Shown here: positions 52,598-61,180 of the stretch, one piece after another | Numbering within the stretch: the first letter of the stretch is position 1 | How the letters are laid out: each line of letters opens with the position of its first letter | Assembly (NCBI GenBank): GCA_023382715.1 | Contig: JAHDWP010000005.1 | Location: forward strand, 79,834-143,833 | DNA from: Anaerolineae bacterium | Lineage (GTDB): Bacteria; Chloroflexota; Anaerolineae; Aggregatilineales; Aggregatilineaceae | DNA: 64,000 bases | Direction: 5' to 3' | Translations under genes and position numbers: made by a program | The notes under the pieces: model-generated | What the model was told of the DNA's origin: nothing | Seen by the model: only the letters and a program-made list of their open reading frames with translations | Databases searched by the model: none

Positions 52598-53785
52598 CTA
52601 CGCCACCGCGACGGCGGGTCGCCCTGCACGACGGTTGGCGGCGAGGATGGCCCCCGTGGCCACGATGAGGAAGGCGACCACCACGCCGTAGGCGCTCTTG
52701 AGAGTCAGCGCGTCGGCCAGCGCGCCGAGAATCTGCGGCGCGATCAGGATGGCCAGCCCCGACGCCAGTGTCACCCGGCTGCTGGCGACGTCAGCCTGCT
52801 CGCGGGTGACGATGTTGCTGGCTGCGGAGAGCGTCAGCGGGAACAGGTTGGCGATGCCCAACCCGGCCACGAACAGCCCGGCAATGTTGAGCGGGGTGGC
52901 GCTCGCCAGCCAGAAAGGGAGGAATCCGGCGACGGCTATCAGCGCGGCGGTCAGCAACAGTGCCCCGACGGGCACTCGCCGTGCCAGGCGGCTGCCCGCC
53001 GCGCGCCCCAGCAGATGCGCCGCGAAGAAGACGCTCATCAGCGTGGAGGCGTCCACCTTGCGCAGCCCGACGCTCGTCTCCAGAAAGTCCGCGCCCCAGA
53101 AGATGACGCTCCACTCGATCGCTACGCAGAGGAAGACGACCAGCCAGTACGCCCAGAAGGCGGCGGGCAGGCGCGCCGCGCGCCCCGTCACAAGCGGGCG
53201 CGGTGTGTGGGGCGGGATGGGCACGGCGTGGCCTCGCCAGGCGAGCGCTCCCCAGCCCAGCACGCCCAGAATCAGCGCGCCCCGCCAGCCGATGCCGGCG
53301 CGTTCCAGGTTGCCGATCAGCAGCGGGGCCAACCCTGCGGCAAGGCTGGCCGCGACGTTGGACTCGGTGAGGGCGATGGCGCGCTGCGCGCCGTGCCGGT
53401 CGGAGAGCGTCGCCTGCACCTCGATCAGCAGCAACGTGCCGGGCGCGCCCATCAGCAGGGCGCTGGCGATGGTCAGCGCCGGGTGATGCCCGGCCACGAA
53501 CAGCAGCGATCCCAGGGCCAGGCCCGCCCCGCCGCCCCAGAACACGCGCCGCCGGCCCCAGCGCTGTACCAGCGCGTCCCCCAGCAGGCCCGCCAGGACC
53601 ATGCCCAGGGCGAAGGCGCTGAGGTGCAGCCCGCCGACGGTATAGCTGAGATGCAGCTCATCGCGCAGGAAAGGCATCAGCGGGCCGAGCGCGGCTTGCT
53701 GGTAGGCGAAGTAAGCCAGCATCAGGTAGGCGAGCCAGGTGAACCGGTCGCGCGCGAAGCGGGGGACGGGTGCGGCGTCTGTCAT
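52598..53785 (-). CDS. MFS transporter
   Basis: 395 aa with 12 TM segments. The loop 2-3 motif appears as GDALVQRWGRRRVFWGGG. No substrate indication. It overlaps no other gene; the next gene on the same strand starts 450 bp upstream with a 28-bp gap to its end. Confidence 0.87.
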   Translation of the reverse strand: MTDAAPVPRFARDRFTWLAYLMLAYFAYQQAALGPLMPFLRDELHLSYTVGGLHLSAFALGMVLAGLLGDALVQRWGRRRVFWGGGAGLALGSLLFVAGHHPALTIASALLMGAPGTLLLIEVQATLSDRHGAQRAIALTESNVAASLAAGLAPLLIGNLERAGIGWRGALILGVLGWGALAWRGHAVPIPPHTPRPLVTGRAARLPAAFWAYWLVVFLCVAIEWSVIFWGADFLETSVGLRKVDASTLMSVFFAAHLLGRAAGSRLARRVPVGALLLTAALIAVAGFLPFWLASATPLNIAGLFVAGLGIANLFPLTLSAASNIVTREQADVASSRVTLASGLAILIAPQILGALADALTLKSAYGVVVAFLIVATGAILAANRRAGRPAVAVA

Positions 53786-53813
53786 GGTGTGGCGGGACGA
53801 CCGCCGGACTGCC

Positions 53814-54236
53814 TCAGGCGAGGGGCGGCGCGTTGTCGCCGGCGGGGACGGCGGGCTTGCCGGTCGGGGCCACCAGGTAGGCCAGTCCCAGCACGACGAT
53901 CCCGATGCCGGTGAACATCATGCCCTGGCCGCTGCGTTGCTCCGCCTTGTCCCGATTGCGCCGCTGCAGGGCCAGCAGCAGCAGGTCCGTCTGGCTGGCA
54001 TCGCGCAGGTCGGGCTGCATCACGCCATCAACTTCGGCGGTGGGGAAGGCGGCGAGAATCTCGTCCTTCTTGTCGTCGGCGCGCTGAATCTCGCGCCGGG
54101 CGTCCACGTAGGTATAGGCTCCGTAGGCCACCACCAGCAGTCCAACCGCGCCCACCACCCACATGGCGGTGCGGCGCTGCTGGCGGCTGGCCCAGAAGCT
54201 TCGAAGGGCGGCGATCAGGCGTTGGATGGTCGGCAT
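53814..54236 (-). CDS. Small two-TM protein of unknown function
   Basis: 140 aa. TM segments MWVVGAVGLLVVAYGAYTYV (25-44) and GMMFTGIGIVVLGLAYLVA (105-123), with a charged helical section between (DARREIQRADDKKDEI). Not recognised. It may be co-transcribed with the MFS gene 28 bp downstream. Confidence 0.6.
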   Translation of the reverse strand: MPTIQRLIAALRSFWASRQQRRTAMWVVGAVGLLVVAYGAYTYVDARREIQRADDKKDEILAAFPTAEVDGVMQPDLRDASQTDLLLLALQRRNRDKAEQRSGQGMMFTGIGIVVLGLAYLVAPTGKPAVPAGDNAPPLA

Positions 54237-54311
54237 AGCGTCTGTGTCCGTATGGCGTGCCCTGTCCAGTTTACGCCGTTAGTATAGTGCGCGGCTCCGC
54301 CGCCCGCCACA

Positions 54312-54341
54312 TTGCCCGTATCTGTTAAGGTGGTATATAAT
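54312..54341 (+). promoter_or_regulatory. Candidate upstream promoter
   Basis: TTGCCC, 18-bp spacer, TATAAT (54336-54341). Confidence 0.45.
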
Positions 54342-54454
54342 GACGGGCGATAGGCACTGTTTTGATGGCCCCTGCTTCAGCGCTCGAATCCCTGCCGTTA
54401 GCGCCCTTATTAGAGGAGGATAGAGAGAACGTAAAGACTACACGGTTTACCCGC

Positions 54455-54484
54455 TTGACTTTTTTCGGGCACTTAGCCTAGAAT
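54455..54484 (+). promoter_or_regulatory. Candidate main promoter of the ribose-type ABC operon
   Basis: TTGACT, 18-bp spacer, TAGAAT (54479-54484). Five of six matches in each hexamer. The leader would be about 190 nt. Confidence 0.6.
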
Positions 54485-54641
54485 GTGCTTTAGTTGGTTG
54501 GTGCAACAAATAAACGGGGGCTTGGTTCCAGCGGTCCTCTGCGAGCGAAAGGAGGTTGCCGGGCGCGCGAGGAAAACAGCCCACTCCACTCTGGACTGGT
54601 GGCGCCGTCGTGAGGCGTGCGCCGCAAGGCATGGCCTAGTA

Positions 54642-54653
54642 CGTTAGCTAACG
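54642..54653. promoter_or_regulatory. 12-bp palindrome, possible operator
   Basis: CGTTAGCTAACG is self-complementary. It is in the leader about 150 bp after the inferred start, so it might bind a repressor as a roadblock. No regulator gene is adjacent. Confidence 0.3.
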
Positions 54654-54677
54654 AGTGTTTTCTAAGGAGCTGAGAAC

Positions 54678-55649
54678 ATGTCCAAGAAGCGGACGCTGGT
54701 AATTCTGATTCTGGTGGTTGGCATTCTGCTGTCGCTGGTTGGCGGCGCAGCGGCCCGCCAGGAAAAACCCAAGTTCTTCCTGATCGCGCACGGCGGCCCC
54801 GGCAATGTCTTCTGGGTGACGGTCATGAAGGGTATGGCCGACGCCGCTGCTTTCCTCGATGTGGACGCGACCTGGCTGGGCGCGGACACCGCTTCCAACG
54901 AGGCGATGGTGGGCTTCTGGGATGACGCCCTGGCTGCCGATCCCGATGGCATCGGTACGACCGAGCCGGTCCCGGCCCTGATCGAGGACGCGGTCAAGCG
55001 TGCGGCTGCGGCGGGCATCCCCGTCATCGCTTTCAACACCCAGGACACCCGTCCTGAGGGCGAGCGCCTGCCGCACTGGTTCTACATCGGCACCAGCGAG
55101 TTCATCGCTGGCCAGGCGGTGGCTCGTGGCCTGCTGGCCGCTAAGCCCGACATTGCCACTGTGCTGTGCCCGATCCAGGAAGTGGGGCACATCGGTCTTG
55201 AGGCGCGCTGCAATGGCGTCGAGAGCATCATGGCCGAGCAGGGCATCCCCGTGGTGCGCTTCACGATCACCTACAACCTGTCGGAGTCGGCGGGCCTCAT
55301 CGGGGACGCCTTCGCGGCCAACCCGGATGCCAATGCCATCGTGACGCTTGGCCCCGGCCCGGCGGAGTCGTTCTACGCCTATGCGTCTGAGAACAACGTG
55401 ACGCCCGACCAGGTGATCCATGCCACGTTCGACACCAGCCCGGCGATCTTCGCGGCTATCGCGGATGGGCGGAGCCTGCTGTGCGTTGACCAGCAGCCCT
55501 ACGTCCAGGGCTTTGAGACAGTCGTCTGGCTCTTCCTGGGCAGCCAATACCTGCTCAAGCCGGCCAACGACATCTTCACCGGTCCGAACATTGTGGACGC
55601 CAGCAATGTGGGCCGCGTGATTGAGCTGAATCAGGCGGGCTACCGCTAA
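54678..55649 (+). CDS. Ribose-type ABC transporter, periplasmic binding protein
   Basis: 323 aa. Signal peptide (TLVILILVVGILLSLVGGAAA). Type 1 periplasmic-binding fold (RbsB-like): KFFLIAHGGPGNVFWVTV, GIPVIAFNTQDTRPEGERL, IVTLGPGPAESFYAY, DQQPYVQGFETVVWLFLGSQYLLK. RBS AAGGAG precedes the ATG. The ligand is probably a pentose or similar sugar or cyclic compound. Followed by a hairpin and then permease and ATPase genes. Confidence 0.9.
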   Translation: MSKKRTLVILILVVGILLSLVGGAAARQEKPKFFLIAHGGPGNVFWVTVMKGMADAAAFLDVDATWLGADTASNEAMVGFWDDALAADPDGIGTTEPVPALIEDAVKRAAAAGIPVIAFNTQDTRPEGERLPHWFYIGTSEFIAGQAVARGLLAAKPDIATVLCPIQEVGHIGLEARCNGVESIMAEQGIPVVRFTITYNLSESAGLIGDAFAANPDANAIVTLGPGPAESFYAYASENNVTPDQVIHATFDTSPAIFAAIADGRSLLCVDQQPYVQGFETVVWLFLGSQYLLKPANDIFTGPNIVDASNVGRVIELNQAGYR

Positions 55650-55669
55650 ACGTTCAGCGTCGAACTACC

Positions 55670-55701
55670 CACATGGGAGGGGCCTGCGCTCCTCCCATGT
55701 G
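55670..55701 (+). promoter_or_regulatory. Intercistronic hairpin after the binding-protein gene
   Basis: CACATGGGAGG (55670-55680) and CCTCCCATGTG (55691-55701) form an 11-bp stem; no U-run follows. Same position as the hairpin at 30660-30698 in the other sugar operon. Confidence 0.55.
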
Positions 55702-55756
55702 CTGATCCTGCTCGTCATGGGGGCACCAAAACACTATTGCCCGCCCGCTCTGGGCC

Positions 55757-55819
55757 GTGAGTCCTGAGTCAGGAGTCAGGAGCCTGTTCCAGGCTCATGA
55801 CTCGCGACTCAAAACTCAC
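55757..55819. repeat. Imperfect 30-bp inverted repeat rich in GAGTC
   Basis: Arms 55757-55786 and 55790-55819 match with about five mismatches, loop TTC. The left arm contains tandem GAGTC words. It lies between the binding-protein and permease genes. Confidence 0.7.
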
Positions 55820-55883
55820 CCCTCTGATGAGGCGGACTGGAAGAATCTGGTTTCTTCATAAGTTCATAAGGGGACGATACGCT

Positions 55884-57245
55884 TTGGCCAGAGAAGTGAG
55901 TTTGACGCAGCGGAAAGGCGGCAGCCGGCTCCTGGCCTACTGGGAACACGGGCGCGAATCATGGAGTCGCTTCCCAGAATCGGGAGCGGTTTTCGGTTTT
56001 GTATCCGTCCTGCTTTTTTTCATCGTGGCCACCTGGGCCAACACGGGCTGGCCGCCGCAGATCATTGACGGGCGCTCCATTGCCTCTGTGGTCACCAATG
56101 CCGCGTCGCAGGGCATCATCGCCGTTGGCGTGACCATGCTCATGATCTCCGGCGAGTTCGACCTGTCAGTCGGCTCGACGCTGGGCTTGAGCGCGCTCAT
56201 GTTCATCATCGCGGCGAGCAACGGCCCAGCGGGACTGGTAGAGCTGATTCCCTTCGGCATTGGCGACCAGTTGGTGGACAACCTCGGCATCTCGCGCGCT
56301 GGCATGAGCGGCCTGGCCTCTATTGCCGTCGCTCTGCTTACGGGGGCCACTCTCGGCTTGGTCAACGGGCTGCTGCTGGTATCAACGCGCATCCCGTCCT
56401 TCATCGTCACGCTGGGCACGCTGTACATCTACCGCTCGATCATGCTCAGCATCATCCCCGGCGGCACCATCGCCCGCTACACGCGCGAGGAGATGGTGTG
56501 GAGCTTCTCCCCGCTGGTCATCATCGGGCTGGCTGTCCTGGTGGGGGTGCTGCTGTTGATCCTGCTGTGGCCGGCGCTGCGCCGCGCCTATTTCCGCGTG
56601 CAGCAGGACGGGGGGATGGGCAAGATCGGCCCCGCACTGCACCTGATCATTGTGGCAGCGGCGATGGCCGCCGTCATAGTCGTCGGCGCGCTGATCATCA
56701 GTGCCTATGGCGGCAAGGACGGCCCGGTCAAAGCGCCTTTCTTCGACATCATCAACGGTAACCTGTCGTTCGTCAAACACAATTTCCGCGCGGCTATCAT
56801 CTGGTGGGGCGTGATCGCCGTCATCTTCACCGTCGTGCTGACCAGCACGCGCTATGGCAACGCTGTTTTCGCGGCGGGCGGCAATCCCGAGGCAGCGCGC
56901 GCGCAGGGCGTCAACGTGCGGCGAGTCAAGGTGACCAACTTCGTCATCTCCGGCACGCTGGCTGCTGTGGCCGGCATCACCGAGGTGGGGCGCTTCAAGG
57001 TCGTCGAGCCGCTGCGCGGCACGGGCTACGAGCTGGACGTGATCGCCGCGACGGTCATCGGCGGCACCTTGCTGACCGGCGGCTACGGCAGCATCATCGG
57101 CACCGTGCTCGGCATCCTGATCGCCTTCATGCTCAAGACTGGCCTGGTGCTGATCGGCGTCCAGGCGGACTGGTTCCGCGGCGTGCTGGGCATCATCATG
57201 ATCGCCGCGGTGGTCCTCAATACGAATATTAGAAGGCAAAGATGA
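55884..57245 (+). CDS. Ribose-type ABC transporter permease (RbsC-like)
   Basis: 453 aa. BPD_transp_2 family with about ten TM segments: GIIAVGVTMLMISGEFDLSVGS, VNGLLLVSTRIPSFIVTLGT, FAAGGNPEAARAQGVNVRRVK, GTGYELDVIAATVIGGTLLTGG. It has a longer central region (residues 200-300, with two extra hydrophobic segments) than the usual 320 aa. TTG 55884 with AAGGGGA upstream is the preferred start; the frame to 55797 begins inside the inverted repeat. ATGA overlap with the ATPase gene. Confidence 0.82.
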   Translation: MAREVSLTQRKGGSRLLAYWEHGRESWSRFPESGAVFGFVSVLLFFIVATWANTGWPPQIIDGRSIASVVTNAASQGIIAVGVTMLMISGEFDLSVGSTLGLSALMFIIAASNGPAGLVELIPFGIGDQLVDNLGISRAGMSGLASIAVALLTGATLGLVNGLLLVSTRIPSFIVTLGTLYIYRSIMLSIIPGGTIARYTREEMVWSFSPLVIIGLAVLVGVLLLILLWPALRRAYFRVQQDGGMGKIGPALHLIIVAAAMAAVIVVGALIISAYGGKDGPVKAPFFDIINGNLSFVKHNFRAAIIWWGVIAVIFTVVLTSTRYGNAVFAAGGNPEAARAQGVNVRRVKVTNFVISGTLAAVAGITEVGRFKVVEPLRGTGYELDVIAATVIGGTLLTGGYGSIIGTVLGILIAFMLKTGLVLIGVQADWFRGVLGIIMIAAVVLNTNIRRQR

Positions 57246-58603
57246 ACATGGCTGGCAACGGGAACGGAACCCCCCTGGTCTATATGGAGCGCATCACCCG
57301 GCGCTTCGGCCTGATCGCTGCGCTGGAAAATGTTTATTTCACGGTGGATCGCGGCGAGATTGTCGGGTTGCTGGGCGACAACGGGGCCGGCAAGTCCACG
57401 CTGATCAAAGTGCTGACCGGCGTGCACCCGCCCACTGATGGGCAGATCTACTTCGACGGCCAGCCGGTGCGCATCACCTCGCCCAAAGTAGCGCGCGCCA
57501 TGGGCATCGAGACGGTTTACCAGGACCTGGCCCTGGTTAACCTGATGAGCATTGCGCGCAACTTCTTCCTGGGGCGCGAGCCAACGCGCCGCCTGGGGCC
57601 GTTCACCCTCCTCGACAAAGAGGATATGGACGAGCAGACAGTGCACGCCCTGGGCGACATCGGCATCGAGATCCGCCGCCCGGAGGAGGAAGTGCTGCGC
57701 ATGTCGGGTGGCGAGCGACAGTCGGTCGCCATTGGTCGCGCCAAGCATTTTGGCTCCAAGGTGCTCATCCTCGACGAGCCGACTTCGGCCCTCTCGGTCG
57801 GCGAGACGCGCAAGGTGCTCGGCTATACGCAGGAAGCTAAGAAGGCCGACCTGGGCGTGATCTTCATTACCCACAACATCGGCCATGTCTACCAGGTCGC
57901 TGACCGTTTCACGATCATCAGTCATGGGCACAAGGTCGGCGACTTCATGAAGGATGAGGTCTCGCAGGAAGAGATCTCCAACATGATCATGGGCGGCCCC
58001 ATCCCGGAGCGGCTGAGGGAGATCGTCGCCGAGCGCGAGGCTGCGTTGCAGCGCCTGCACGACCAGATCGCTCACCGCGCCGCGCCGCTAGCCGTTGCCC
58101 GGCAGGCGCGCGTCCGCCGCCGCAACTGGGCCATCGTCGCCGTGGCGCTGGCGGCCATCCTGGTCATCGCCGGCCTGCTGGTGAGCGGCGGCGCGTTCAG
58201 CGGCCCCGAGCCGACGCCGACGGTCACGCCCGTGCCGACGGTGGATATGGCCGCTCTGCCCCAGCCAGTCACCGACGCCATCAACCAGCTTCAGAACGAT
58301 CCCGATCCGGGCAAACGAGCGATTGCGGCCAAGATGCTGGGCGCGGATCGCTTTCGTGAGTACTCGCTGGCGGCGGTCGAGCCACTGATTGCGGCGCTGC
58401 AGGACGGAGCGTTTGAGGTGCGCGCTGCTGCGGCCTGGGCCTTGGGCAAGATCGGCGACCCGCGCGCCATTGAGCCGCTGCAAGTGCTGCTGCGCGACAA
58501 TTACTCGCCCGTGCGCGACGCGGCAGCCGAGGCGCTGATGGTCGGTTTCGATATGTATTGCTCGGACGCCGAAGGCTGCAAGCCCAAGGGCGCGCTGCAC
58601 TGA
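57242..58603 (+). CDS. Sugar ABC ATPase fused to a TM segment and HEAT repeats
   Basis: 453 aa. Residues 10-255 are a single RbsA/FrcA-type ATPase domain: Walker A GDNGAGKS (45-52), Q94, signature MSGGERQSVAIGRA (154-167), Walker B VLILDEP (174-180), H211. A charged helix (255-293) leads to a TM segment (295-315), a PT-rich linker (322-334), and HEAT-like repeats (340-436: AVEPLIAALQDGAFEVRAAAAWALGKIGDP, AIEPLQVLLRDNYSPVRDAAAEAL). The C-terminal part would be outside the membrane. This fusion is unusual; RbsA proteins normally have two ATPase halves. Confidence 0.85.
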   Translation: MNMAGNGNGTPLVYMERITRRFGLIAALENVYFTVDRGEIVGLLGDNGAGKSTLIKVLTGVHPPTDGQIYFDGQPVRITSPKVARAMGIETVYQDLALVNLMSIARNFFLGREPTRRLGPFTLLDKEDMDEQTVHALGDIGIEIRRPEEEVLRMSGGERQSVAIGRAKHFGSKVLILDEPTSALSVGETRKVLGYTQEAKKADLGVIFITHNIGHVYQVADRFTIISHGHKVGDFMKDEVSQEEISNMIMGGPIPERLREIVAEREAALQRLHDQIAHRAAPLAVARQARVRRRNWAIVAVALAAILVIAGLLVSGGAFSGPEPTPTVTPVPTVDMAALPQPVTDAINQLQNDPDPGKRAIAAKMLGADRFREYSLAAVEPLIAALQDGAFEVRAAAAWALGKIGDPRAIEPLQVLLRDNYSPVRDAAAEALMVGFDMYCSDAEGCKPKGALH

Positions 58604-58629
58604 GCGGGGTGTTGCTTACGGAGAATCGG

Positions 58630-58657
58630 AAACGGGGCTGAACGCCCCGTTTTCTTG
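58630..58657 (+). terminator. Rho-independent terminator of the ribose-type ABC operon
   Basis: AAACGGGGC-TGAAC-GCCCCGTTT followed by TCTTG: perfect 9-bp stem with U-rich tail, 26 bp after the ATPase stop codon. Confidence 0.8.
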
Positions 58658-58747
58658 TCCCGGCGTTCCCGCTCTTCGCGGGCGGGTCTTGTCTCGCCAG
58701 GGGAAAGTTTCGAAGCCTTCCCCTACGTGAAATGCGCCTCTTGAGGT

Positions 58748-59050
58748 TTAGCCCCCGCCCACTGGCGGGATGAGCATCACGCTGTCGGTCGGCTGGATGG
58801 GCGTTTCCAGCCCGCCCAGGAAGTCAATGTGCCGCCCGTTGATCAACACCTGGGTGCCCTGGCTCAGGTCCTGCTGCGAGTCGAGCAGCCGATCGGCCAG
58901 CGCCGGGTTACCCGCGCTGATGGCGTGCAGCAGCGCCCGCACCGTCGTATCCGGCGCGCAGGGCACGGCCATTTCCTTGGTCCCAGCAGCAGCTCGCAGG
59001 CTGGCCGAGAAGCGAACGGTCACTGTCGGGTGGTGTGGGGCTGTGCTCAT
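58748..59050 (-). CDS. MoaD/ThiS-like ubiquitin-fold sulfur-carrier protein
   Basis: 100 aa. Beta-grasp fold with VTVRFSASLRAAAG at the N-terminus, TQVLINGRHIDFLGGLETPI, and the C-terminal tail MLIPPVGGG. The terminal Gly-Gly is the site for adenylation and thiocarboxylation in MoaD. It may serve molybdopterin, tungstopterin or another thiolation pathway. No partner genes in the window. It lies 140 bp downstream of the Rieske-flavoprotein gene. Confidence 0.82.
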   Translation of the reverse strand: MSTAPHHPTVTVRFSASLRAAAGTKEMAVPCAPDTTVRALLHAISAGNPALADRLLDSQQDLSQGTQVLINGRHIDFLGGLETPIQPTDSVMLIPPVGGG

Positions 59051-59190
59051 CCGGGCGATCTCCGTGCGGGGCTACCGGCTCTTGTGCGATTCTAGCGCGT
59101 CGGCCAGCGTTTCGGCCATTCAGGGGGAGAGAAGGGCTGGAAGGGCCGCAGCCCCGCCGCTTCTCTCCCCGGCGCCGAACAGTGAGACGG

Positions 59191-60789
59191 TTACGAGCCG
59201 CCCTGCGCGCACTTGATCAGGTCCAGAGCCGGATCGCGCATCTGGCCGAGCGACAGCGGCACCTGGTCGCGTATAATGAACTCAACCGCGTCCAGCTCAG
59301 CATCGTAGCCACAGCCCGCGGCGGCGAGCAGTCTGCCCTCCCTGACAAAAAAGGCGATGAATTTCCTCTGTTCGGGTGTGCCGCCCCAGTAGATGATCTC
59401 ATCCCACTGCGCGGCGTGCCCTACATAGTTCAGCCTCAGCGCCCACTGCATCGTCCAGAAAAACGGCACCCGGTGCTCGATAATCTGGTTTTCGCCGAGC
59501 ATGTTGCGCGCGGCAACCATGCCCTGCTGCTGGGCGACTCGCCAGTGCTCGATGCGCACGCCCCGGTCGCTGCCATCGTCCCACGCGGCGATATCGCCCG
59601 CCGCGAAGACATCGGCGGAACTGGTCTGCAAGTGGCGATTCACCCGCACCGCGTGATCCCGCTCATGCAGCGCCAGACCCGAACCGAGCAGAAAGTCTGT
59701 CGCGGGCACAACGCCGATGCCAACGACCACAAAGTCGGCATCCAGGCTCTGGCCATTCCCAAGCTCAACCCGCTTAACCTGCCCATCCTGGCCCGCGAAG
59801 CCGACAACGCTCTCGCCCAGGCAGAAGCGAACCCCGTTTTGCTCGTGCACCTGCTGGATCATGCGGCCAATATCGTCGCCAAGCGTGTGGCCGAACGGCA
59901 CCGGGTCCGGGGCGACCACGGTCACCGCCACGCCGCGCCCGCCAGCCAGCGAAGCGGCCACTTCCATGCCAATGAAGCTGGCGCCCACGATGACGGCTCG
60001 TTTGCCGTGGGCTGCTGCCTGGACGATCTGGCCGGCATCTTGCAGAGTCCGCAGGTAGTAAATGCCGCTCAAGTCCGCGCCAGGGACGCCCTTGAGCCGT
60101 CGCGGAGTCCCACCCGTTGCCAGGAGCAGTTTGTCGTAATGGATGGGCGCTCCCTGGCCGGTGTGGACGTTGCGCGCTTCCAGGTCGATGCGGGTGACGG
60201 GCGTATCGAGGAGCAGCGCGATGTCTCGCCCGGCATACCAGTCGCGGCCTCGCAGGGGCATCCATTCCGGCTTGGCGTGCCCATCGAGGTAATCTTTCGA
60301 CAGGTTGGGTCTGTCCACCGGAACATCCGGCGCGGCGCTGAGCAGCGTGATCCGGCCCACGAAGCCCGCGCGGCGGAGTTCTTCGGCGGCGGCGCTCCCT
60401 GCCGCGCCCCCGCCGACGATGACGAAATGGCGGGGATCAGCCGGATCGGCCTTTCCCTGAGGCTGTACCTTGTTATCGTGAGGGACGGTGACGGTCACCA
60501 TGCCGTCTTCGATATGGACGGGGTAGTGGGGCAAATCGTTGAGGGCCGGCGGCTCCAGCCGCTCGCCGCTGCGAATATCGAAGCAGGCGTGATGCCAGGG
60601 GCAGATCAGCGTATGACCTTTGAGGACTCCTTTGTCAAGGGGCGCTCCGTAATGGGTGCACTTGGCACCGAAGGCGTAATACTCACCCTGCGCGCGCGCC
60701 AGGACGACCCGCGTGCCTTCTAAGTCAATCCGCAGCATTTCGCCGTCCTGCAAAAGATTCTCCGCTCGCCCGACCTGGTGTACAGCCAT
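59191..60789 (-). CDS. Rieske-type FAD/NAD(P)-linked oxidoreductase (AIFL-like)
   Basis: 532 aa. N-terminal Rieske domain with CTH (C44, H46) and CPWHH (C63, H66), then a pyridine-nucleotide disulfide oxidoreductase domain (FVIVGGGAAGSAAAEELRRAGF, RAVIVGASFIGMEVAASLA, VFAAGDIA) and a C-terminal reductase-like domain. It resembles AIFM3-type or ferredoxin-reductase fusions that move electrons from NADH to a Rieske cluster. ATG 60789 has GGAGTGGGAG upstream; ATG 60807 is an alternative. Confidence 0.88.
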   Translation of the reverse strand: MAVHQVGRAENLLQDGEMLRIDLEGTRVVLARAQGEYYAFGAKCTHYGAPLDKGVLKGHTLICPWHHACFDIRSGERLEPPALNDLPHYPVHIEDGMVTVTVPHDNKVQPQGKADPADPRHFVIVGGGAAGSAAAEELRRAGFVGRITLLSAAPDVPVDRPNLSKDYLDGHAKPEWMPLRGRDWYAGRDIALLLDTPVTRIDLEARNVHTGQGAPIHYDKLLLATGGTPRRLKGVPGADLSGIYYLRTLQDAGQIVQAAAHGKRAVIVGASFIGMEVAASLAGGRGVAVTVVAPDPVPFGHTLGDDIGRMIQQVHEQNGVRFCLGESVVGFAGQDGQVKRVELGNGQSLDADFVVVGIGVVPATDFLLGSGLALHERDHAVRVNRHLQTSSADVFAAGDIAAWDDGSDRGVRIEHWRVAQQQGMVAARNMLGENQIIEHRVPFFWTMQWALRLNYVGHAAQWDEIIYWGGTPEQRKFIAFFVREGRLLAAAGCGYDAELDAVEFIIRDQVPLSLGQMRDPALDLIKCAQGGS

Positions 60790-61180
60790 CTCTCCCACTC
60801 CGTTCATTATGATAGTAGTTGCAACAGCTATTATATGAATGTCGGACAGACTTTGGGAAATGCCCAGACTCTGCGGGGTGCGGGCAAAGGGGAGCGGCGA
60901 CTCGGTGAGTGTGGGGCATTGACCTCACCCCCGCCCCGCGACGTCCGACTTGCTCCCTCTCTGGCTTGGGGTGAGGCCACACCTGCGCCAAGCCCCACTG
61001 TGCAAATGGTGCGCGAGGGGTAGAATACTGGTCATGGGCTTTTCGCTCATGTGCCTTGTCAACGCAGAAGCAAGACCTGGCTGGAGAGGCGTTTTTCGCC
61101 CAGGAATCCCGTCGCCAGCGCCGAGCGGCGTCCGCGTCCGGGCGAATCTCAGGGGCAGACACACCAGAAAGGGGAACATC
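60790..61180. other. Divergent gap
   Basis: About 390 bases with no gene. A minus-strand TATAAT (60835-60830) may belong to the Rieske gene, but its -35 is poor. A plus-strand TAGAAT (61021-61026) could serve the larA-like gene, also without a good -35. Confidence 0.5.

Larger units (their letters stand above)
54237..54677 (+). other. Leader and promoter region of the ribose-type ABC operon
   Basis: About 440 bases without a gene. Two promoter-like sequences (54312-54341 and 54455-54484), and a perfect 12-bp palindrome CGTTAGCTAACG at 54642-54653, 25 bp before the start codon, that could be an operator or RNA hairpin. Confidence 0.65.

Noticed and set aside
52559-53914. 451-codon plus-strand frame opposite the MFS gene
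   Set aside because: Very Gly/Gln/Arg-rich with no motif; the minus strand encodes a normal 12-TM transporter.
59035-60723. 562-codon plus-strand frame opposite the Rieske oxidoreductase
   Set aside because: Shadow of a gene with clear Rieske and FAD motifs on the other strand.
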